Below, in pieces: positions 58,847 through 64,000 of a DNA stretch of 64,000 nucleotides. The DNA comes from Rhynchopus euleeides. Taxonomy: Eukaryota > Euglenozoa > Diplonemea > Diplonemida > Diplonemidae. A model generated the notes under the pieces. It was given only the letters and a program-made list of their open reading frames with translations. It did no database searches and was not told where the DNA came from. Numbering within the stretch: position 1 is the stretch's first letter; every line of letters begins with the position of its first letter. The translations under genes were made by a program, and so were the position numbers. Where the stretch lies: positions 1,178,001-1,242,000 of the forward strand of contig OY723252.1 in NCBI GenBank assembly GCA_963210315.1, given 5' to 3'.

Positions 58847-59110
58847 GGACATGTCCGGGGGGGGGGGGGGTCAAAATTAGATTTCCCGAATTTCCGGGTC
58901 CGGACATGTCCGCCCGGACATCCGGACACCAGAAAATGTCCGCCCGGACATGTCCGCCCTGTCCGGGGCGGACATTTCTGGATGTCCGGATGTCCGCCCG
59001 GACATGTCCGGGCGGGAAATTCGGGAAATGTCCGGGGGGGGGGGGGGGGGTCAAAATTGGACCCGGACATCCGGACACCCGGATTTCCGGGTCCGGGCAT
59101 GTCCGCCCTG
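58847..59110. repeat. GGACATGTCC palindrome cluster
   Basis: The perfect decamer GGACATGTCC occurs at 58847, 58902, 58946 and 59000, with many one-base variants between. A longer block (G run, TCAAAATT, then TTTCCGGGTCCGG.CATGTCC) repeats at about 180 bp. G runs of over 10 flank both sides. Confidence 0.75.
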
Positions 59111-62100
59111 AAACCGCCTAAGGGGCCGGGGGAAATCCAGGAAATTCGGGAAATCCAGGAATATGAAGAATCCTCCTTCAGAGGCCAAAAAAAATATCAG
59201 GGTTGAAAAAGTCATGCACGTGACACAAACTTTGTCTTCAACGTTGGCAACAGCACCCTGGAAAAAAAACCTGGTGTTGGGTGGTGCAGGTGGAACGGCC
59301 ATCATCTCCTCCCCACTTTGCCCGAGCTGTTTGAGCGCATGATTATTGCTGTACGAAACCACGACCCTCAAGAAGAGCAGGAGTGCCACAAAACAGTGCC
59401 ACAAAACAGCAGAACGGCCCACTGATATCTCAGACACACATGGGATGCAGAGACAGCAACTCTTGGCCCCTGCACCGATAGATAACATCTTCCCCCCTGA
59501 TGGGGGGCAACCTCTCTGGGCCAAAAGTCACAGAGTCGACTTTACCTTCAAGAGAGCTATGCTCCAAACTGCCTCCTTTGTGTTGGCATCAAACTTCTAC
59601 TCCACTAATTGTTGTGCCCTTTTAGAGGCACTTCCACTGGTAGCGATGGCCAGTGGAAGACGTATGAATGGGTTGCACTGCAGACGGTTGAACAATTTCG
59701 CAACGTTTTGGTTTCCTCTTCTTTTTTCGTTGTGATAATTTTTTTTTGCTGCACTCTTGTCCATTTTATTGCGTGACAGCGGCACTTCACATGTCCGCTT
59801 TTTTTTCTCTGCGGCACAAAAGGGCCTACAGGGTGCCAACAACACCCCCTCTGAGAAAACCTCAGAAAGAACGACTGCCACCAACCCCTCCCCCTGTTTA
59901 TTTTCTTTTGGTGTCACACAACCACAGGCACTGCGAGAGCTCAGCAACTCCACAGCCCCAGTCCTTTATTGGCAGTCACAACACCAGGCCTAAAAAGATG
60001 GGAGAGAGACAGGGGTGGGAGTGGAGTGACCTCGGGACACGGGGAGGGGAGGGGGGGGGGTGGGGGTCAACAAACAAGCAAGCAAACAAGCAAATGGTGG
60101 GGGGGGGTGGGGGGGGGAGTGTAGGATTGAAGCAATAGGGGAGAAATTGATTGAATGGGAGAGGGGGGAGGGGGTAGTGAAATCGAGGTGGAAGGGGGGG
60201 GGGATGAGGGTGTGAAAGGATACGATTTTTTTGCCTTGGGGGGGGCAGGGCCTTCCGCCCTGGAGCCCGTCCTTCACTTTCAGGGGATAGATTAGTTCCC
60301 TTCTTTTTTTTTTTGCACTGGCACCTCGAGCTCGAGAGTGCCCTTTGAATTATCCGTTTTATCCATCTCGCGAGGCGAAACAAAGCCGAAGGTAGATGCA
60401 GCCTATGTAGGGGAGGGGGAAGGGGGGTTGGGTATGAAATGACCCACGTGGTCGCCCGCGTGACGGGAGGGGAAGAGAAGGAGGCTGAACATCTGCGGCC
60501 ATACTTTTTTTGGTGTTGACAATCACAATCAAACTTGATGAAGTCCCCTGTGCGGGACACGATTTTTTTTCCTTTGGCTCTTCGAGGCATATTACACGGG
60601 GAGGAGTATTGGTGGGAGGGATAAATCGGCAGTACTTTGTGCTGACATGTTGTACATCAAAAAAAGGAGGGTGGGGGGGAGGCACGCGCACACGCACACA
60701 CATACACTGCGCGTGCCATGCGATTTCGATTCATCGTCCACAGGGTCTTCACTCCCAGCAATTTCCACCTATCAGTAGGGGGGATTGCACCAGAATCCTG
60801 CACTGTTTTCGGCAGTGCAACGAAGCTCCCTCCAGAAGAGGTAGGGCGATCGAGGCTTACCAACGAACCCCGAAAGTGTCACTTCAACTCTGCCGCTCTT
60901 TCTCTACTGTATGATACTTCGTTTGATGCGTTGACGCTTCCACACACACTTACAAACCCACTTGCCTGATGAAGGGGGTGGTGTGTAGAGCACGTTTGGC
61001 AGAGCTGAATGACACTTTCCGCGCGAAGGTCGTGTGCGTAAAAACCCAGCGAGAAGTGTCCTCAGAGGGTCGGGACGAGGGGGGGGGGTAGTGAAATCGA
61101 ATTTGAAGGGAGCACAAGAATGATCACCCTTCACTCGTGGGGGGAGCGGGGGGGGGGGGGGAGGGTTGCTTGGACAACACAACACACGAACACGCATGAT
61201 GTGCCCTTGGCTGTGATGCTGGAGGGACGGGGTTGGGGGGAGCCCTGCAAAGGGCAGTGTAGCACGCTATGGCACAGGTTGGGGCAAAAGTCGAAGAAGG
61301 GGAAAAAGGGAAAGGGCACATAGGGGGGCCTCGCTTTCAGTCACAGCTCAGTCAAGTGAGGGGAAGTGGGCCGTGGCTCACTTCTTCTCACTCAGTCACA
61401 CCTGGTAGCGAGGGCCCCCATAAACCTCTAGAATCATAAAAGAATGTTGGCTGGAGCTGGGTCAATAAGGGGAAGGATCGTGATGGTGTAAGAATTCCAT
61501 GTGGAGAGAGAGAGAGAGAGAGAGAGAGCGGATACGTTTTTGAAAATACAATTTGAACGATTGTTTTTTTTTCTGCACCGGAGTTGATGGCGGCCAAGAC
61601 CCACTTCAGGTTTGTTGCAGGACAGAGATCAGAGACGTCTCTTGCGTAGGGGTTCCGCTAGCCGCACGCCTCTTTTAAAAAAAACTGTGGGGCGAGCACG
61701 CCGGTCTTTCGGGAGCAGTTATAGCACAGGTTTGAACCGTTTCGCTGTTTACAGCCTTCGCCTCCGACTATCCTTTTAAACCACAACCCTCACAGAGTGC
61801 TTCCGCAACACTGATCTAGATCAATGCAACGGCCACTGTTCTACAGGTCGAACTCAGTGGTGAGGGTGGAAATAATAAACCGTAAATAAACGTTGGCAAT
61901 GTATGGGACGACTGAGGCAGGGGTGATCATGTCGTGAAAACGAAGGCGTAAAGTTGGCCTCTCATTTCACTCAAAGTGCCTGACGAATCTGATGGGGCGC
62001 GGGGATGGTTGGTGGGGGGGTCGGCGGAGGCAGTTAACTGCCACTAACACACGGGAATTTCCCATATTCAGCTCGGCCTGTCCACAGCATCTCGAGACGT

Positions 62101-62440
62101 GTGGATAAACCCGGGATGCCACAAGATGCACCGCCCGTACCGAGGCGTGTGGCAGAAAATCTTGGCAATAAAAACCGATCGAAGGCACCTTGACTTTGAA
62201 GGTCCTTCCAGGGGCGGGTGGGTTGGATAGCAAAGTGCACAGTCCGAGACCCAATAACCGCCTCTCGCGTCGGGAGTGGGGTTGGTCAGGGGATAAGATA
62301 GGTCTGGTTTTCCGGTTTTCAAAACCAGGGTTTCCCGGTTCCCGGTTTTCTGGAGAAAAAAAAAAAGGTCAATCTCATTTTTGGCGGTTTTTTTTGTGAC
62401 TTTGGGACAGTAAAACAGTCAGAAAAAACGCCATAAAAAA
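59111..62440. other. 3.3-kb gene-free region
   Basis: Contains AAGCAAAC microsatellite (about 60070), long G runs, a 23-base GA repeat (61506-61529), and a degraded copy of the His-x-His upstream region (60964-61138). A GGTTCAAACC word near 61728 (minus strand) is not embedded in a tRNA fold. No ORF resembles a protein. Confidence 0.4.
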
Positions 62441-62447
62441 ATAGAAA

Positions 62448-62500
62448 GTGACCCCATCGTGATCCGCACAGAGCTCAAATAGTCCAAAGAAGGCAGAGAA
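62448..62500. repeat. Isolated satellite fragment
   Basis: GTGACCCCATCGTGATCCGC, then ACAGAGCTCAAATAGTCCAAAG, matches the anchor region of the 3351-4365 satellite (closest to its last unit at 4321). Only about 50 bp are present. Confidence 0.65.
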
Positions 62501-62587
62501 GCGGAGAAGAAAAAATGGACCTAGCGGGTGGCCCGGTGGGTGGTGATGCCCTCGTCATGCAGGTCTCTTCTGTTTTGAAGGTGCACA

Positions 62588-62762
62588 CATGGTGGACTCC
62601 AGCCACCATGTCTAAGAGGGAGTCTAAGACTGCAGTCTGTACTGGAGACGGGAGTCTATTTTCTAGCTAATTTACGCTCAGACTCCCGCTAGTTGAGACT
62701 CATGGGAGACACACGGTGTACTCCAGCGGAGGTAGGGTAACCTCCGCTGGAGTTCACCGTGT
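62588..62762. other. Cluster of three hairpins
   Basis: CATGGTGG/CCACCATG (62588-62610, perfect 8 bp); CGGGAGTCT/AGACTCCCG (62649-62657 with 62680-62688, perfect 9 bp); and a 23-bp stem with one mismatch and a 6-base loop (62711-62733 with 62740-62762). ACTCCAGC occurs in the first and third. Possibly a structured RNA or a nested foldback element. No ORF. Confidence 0.6.
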
Positions 62763-63183
62763 CGTCTGCCTCTGTGCAGCGTCACTCGGTGCCATCGAAT
62801 ACATGGCGACATCCCACCAACTCGAGACAGATCTGCTTGTCTGGAGGGCTGAGACGAGAACACGAACGACTTTCAAGCAGCCTTGAAGGTCGCCAAGCCT
62901 ATTGGGGGCAACTCACAGATGAGATTTGTTTGTTGCCTGTCGTCACAGCTGGGGAGAAAGCAGGTGCCCATCTCCTCGATAACGGAATGTGTGCAGAGAT
63001 CTCGTGGACCCTTTGGCCATTCTGTCGTGCACCCACTCCACCCACAACGCACACCTGTCATGAGTGGTCGCTCCCCCGTCCTCCTCCACCCTGAAGGTTG
63101 AGCCCTCAAGGACCAGTGATCTCCTGCTGGCCGGGCTGCGATACAGCGAAGCCTTCCTACTTACAAGCGAATCCAGACTGTAG

Positions 63184-63247
63184 GGAACAGATGTTCACTA
63201 CCGTGGCCTCCGGCGGCTGGGGGGCTCCGCCCCCCAGACCCCCCTGT
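63184..63247 (+). repeat. 64-bp GC element, copy 6
   Basis: Consensus copy, beginning AACAGATGTTCACTACCGTG and ending CCCCCCTGTG with a perfect 9-bp hairpin. Confidence 0.75.
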
Positions 63248-63393
63248 GTAAAAACAATGCACCAGACCGGTTTTTTAGCCGAGAGTCCAAACTTTCAAAG
63301 CAGCTGCTGCGCCTGCCCCACCAAGCAGCCTCAGTACGACAGGACGCGCGCAGGCACCGGGCCCTCTCAGATTCTGGGAGGGTTTGCGTGGGT

Positions 63394-63425
63394 CGCGCGC
63401 GCCGAAGGCGCGCGCGAAAAATTTT
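63394..63425. repeat. GC hairpin with A/T run, copy 3
   Basis: Perfect 10-bp stem CGCGCGCGCC-GAA-GGCGCGCGCG followed by AAAAATTTT. Confidence 0.6.
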
Positions 63426-64000
63426 CAAAACCAGAAAAACCGGAAAACGGCGCCAGAAAAAAAGTCTATCTTATACCCTGGGTTGGTGAAGCAGAAGAAG
63501 AAAAATAATGAAATCGCAGAGTGGCACTCTTCCGCTCCACTCGTTAGGCATGTTGTGTCCGAGATCCGGTGCTGCGCTCGTGCCTGTGTCGTGCTGGCAT
63601 GCAACCGCGTCTTGTTGGGGAAGGGGGATAAGTGTTCCTTTGAAGGGGAGAAAAGGAAAACTGTGCCATAGTGCAAAACTGAAGCGAAGAGCAGAGCTCA
63701 AGGGCATTCGTCGATCGCGGTAACACCCTCATGCGCCTGTGGATGTTCTGCAAGGGTTTTTTTTGTGCACCGATCACAGCTCCCTGCATTTGTGAGCACA
63801 GGCTCCCAAAAGAAGACCCCATCATCTAAAACGAACCAAACCACACCGGAAGGCAAAATAAATAGGAACGGCTCTCAAGAGAATGTGCGAGCCATTGTGT
63901 AACAGAACGGTTAACCCAGGTGGGGTGGGGAAGGGGTGGGGGCGAGATTGGGACACACGAGGTGGAGCAGTATTGCAGAGAAGAGCCAGGCAGGCACGGG
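63426..64000. other. Gene-free right end
   Basis: No protein-like ORF, RNA gene or repeat that I can support. Confidence 0.4.

Noticed and set aside
58847..59009. GGACATGTCC as p53-type response elements
   Set aside because: The decamer fits the animal p53 half-site, but nothing indicates such a factor in this organism, and local duplication explains the array.
61690..61760. Possible tRNA because of GGTTCAAACC on the minus strand
   Set aside because: No matching acceptor or D arm at the required distance, and the T-stem pairs only four bases.

Overview
This window is nuclear DNA from a eukaryotic microbe, not a bacterium. It holds a single-ORF four-domain voltage-gated Ca2+-type channel, a PPR protein, jacalin-type lectins, a DUF4116 repeat protein, a spliceosomal GT-AG intron and an APE/RT LINE. 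DUF4116 repeats, ubiquitin-like N-terminal domains, long G/C homopolymers and few introns suggest a GC-rich protist, perhaps an alveolate or another complex-plastid alga. The taxon cannot be fixed from sequence alone. Every credible host gene lies on the minus strand, so this is a one-way gene array. The only plus-strand coding remnant belongs to a DNA transposon.

Layout. 1-3219: a decayed DNA transposon with ~300-bp terminal inverted repeats, next to the facing end of a second copy. 3351-4365: a ~190-bp tandem satellite. 4713-6166: a two-exon 5'-3' exonuclease, probably organellar. 6.2-9.1 kb: no gene, but many short hairpin repeats. 9133-10365: a PPR protein. 11933-22310: a Ubl-DUF4116 repeat gene split by an 8.1-kb LINE (13563-21703) with a perfect 16-bp target-site duplication. 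Removing the LINE and one duplicate restores the reading frame exactly. 23877-30224: a 2115-residue channel with an EEEE filter, EF-hands between domains I and II, and a C-terminal PDZ domain.

31.5-55.2 kb is a tandem array with a 10.32-kb unit: two essentially identical full units plus a partial third. Each full unit carries a gene for a 741-aa protein with regularly spaced His-x-His motifs and no recognised family, then two paralogous lectins (ubiquitin-like domain, two jacalin-type domains, a C-terminal Cys motif resembling a prenylation signal), plus a jacalin pseudogene fragment and a 763-bp Tc1/mariner-like element. 55.2-64 kb has no gene I can defend. It holds tandem repeats, hairpin clusters and dispersed short elements.

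The best candidates for something undescribed are the His-x-His protein and its co-amplified lectin pair, the LINE architecture (OTU protease, RNase H-like region upstream, ORF2 without a start ATG), and several families of short structured repeats whose stems differ in sequence but still pair. All alignments were done by eye, with no database search.
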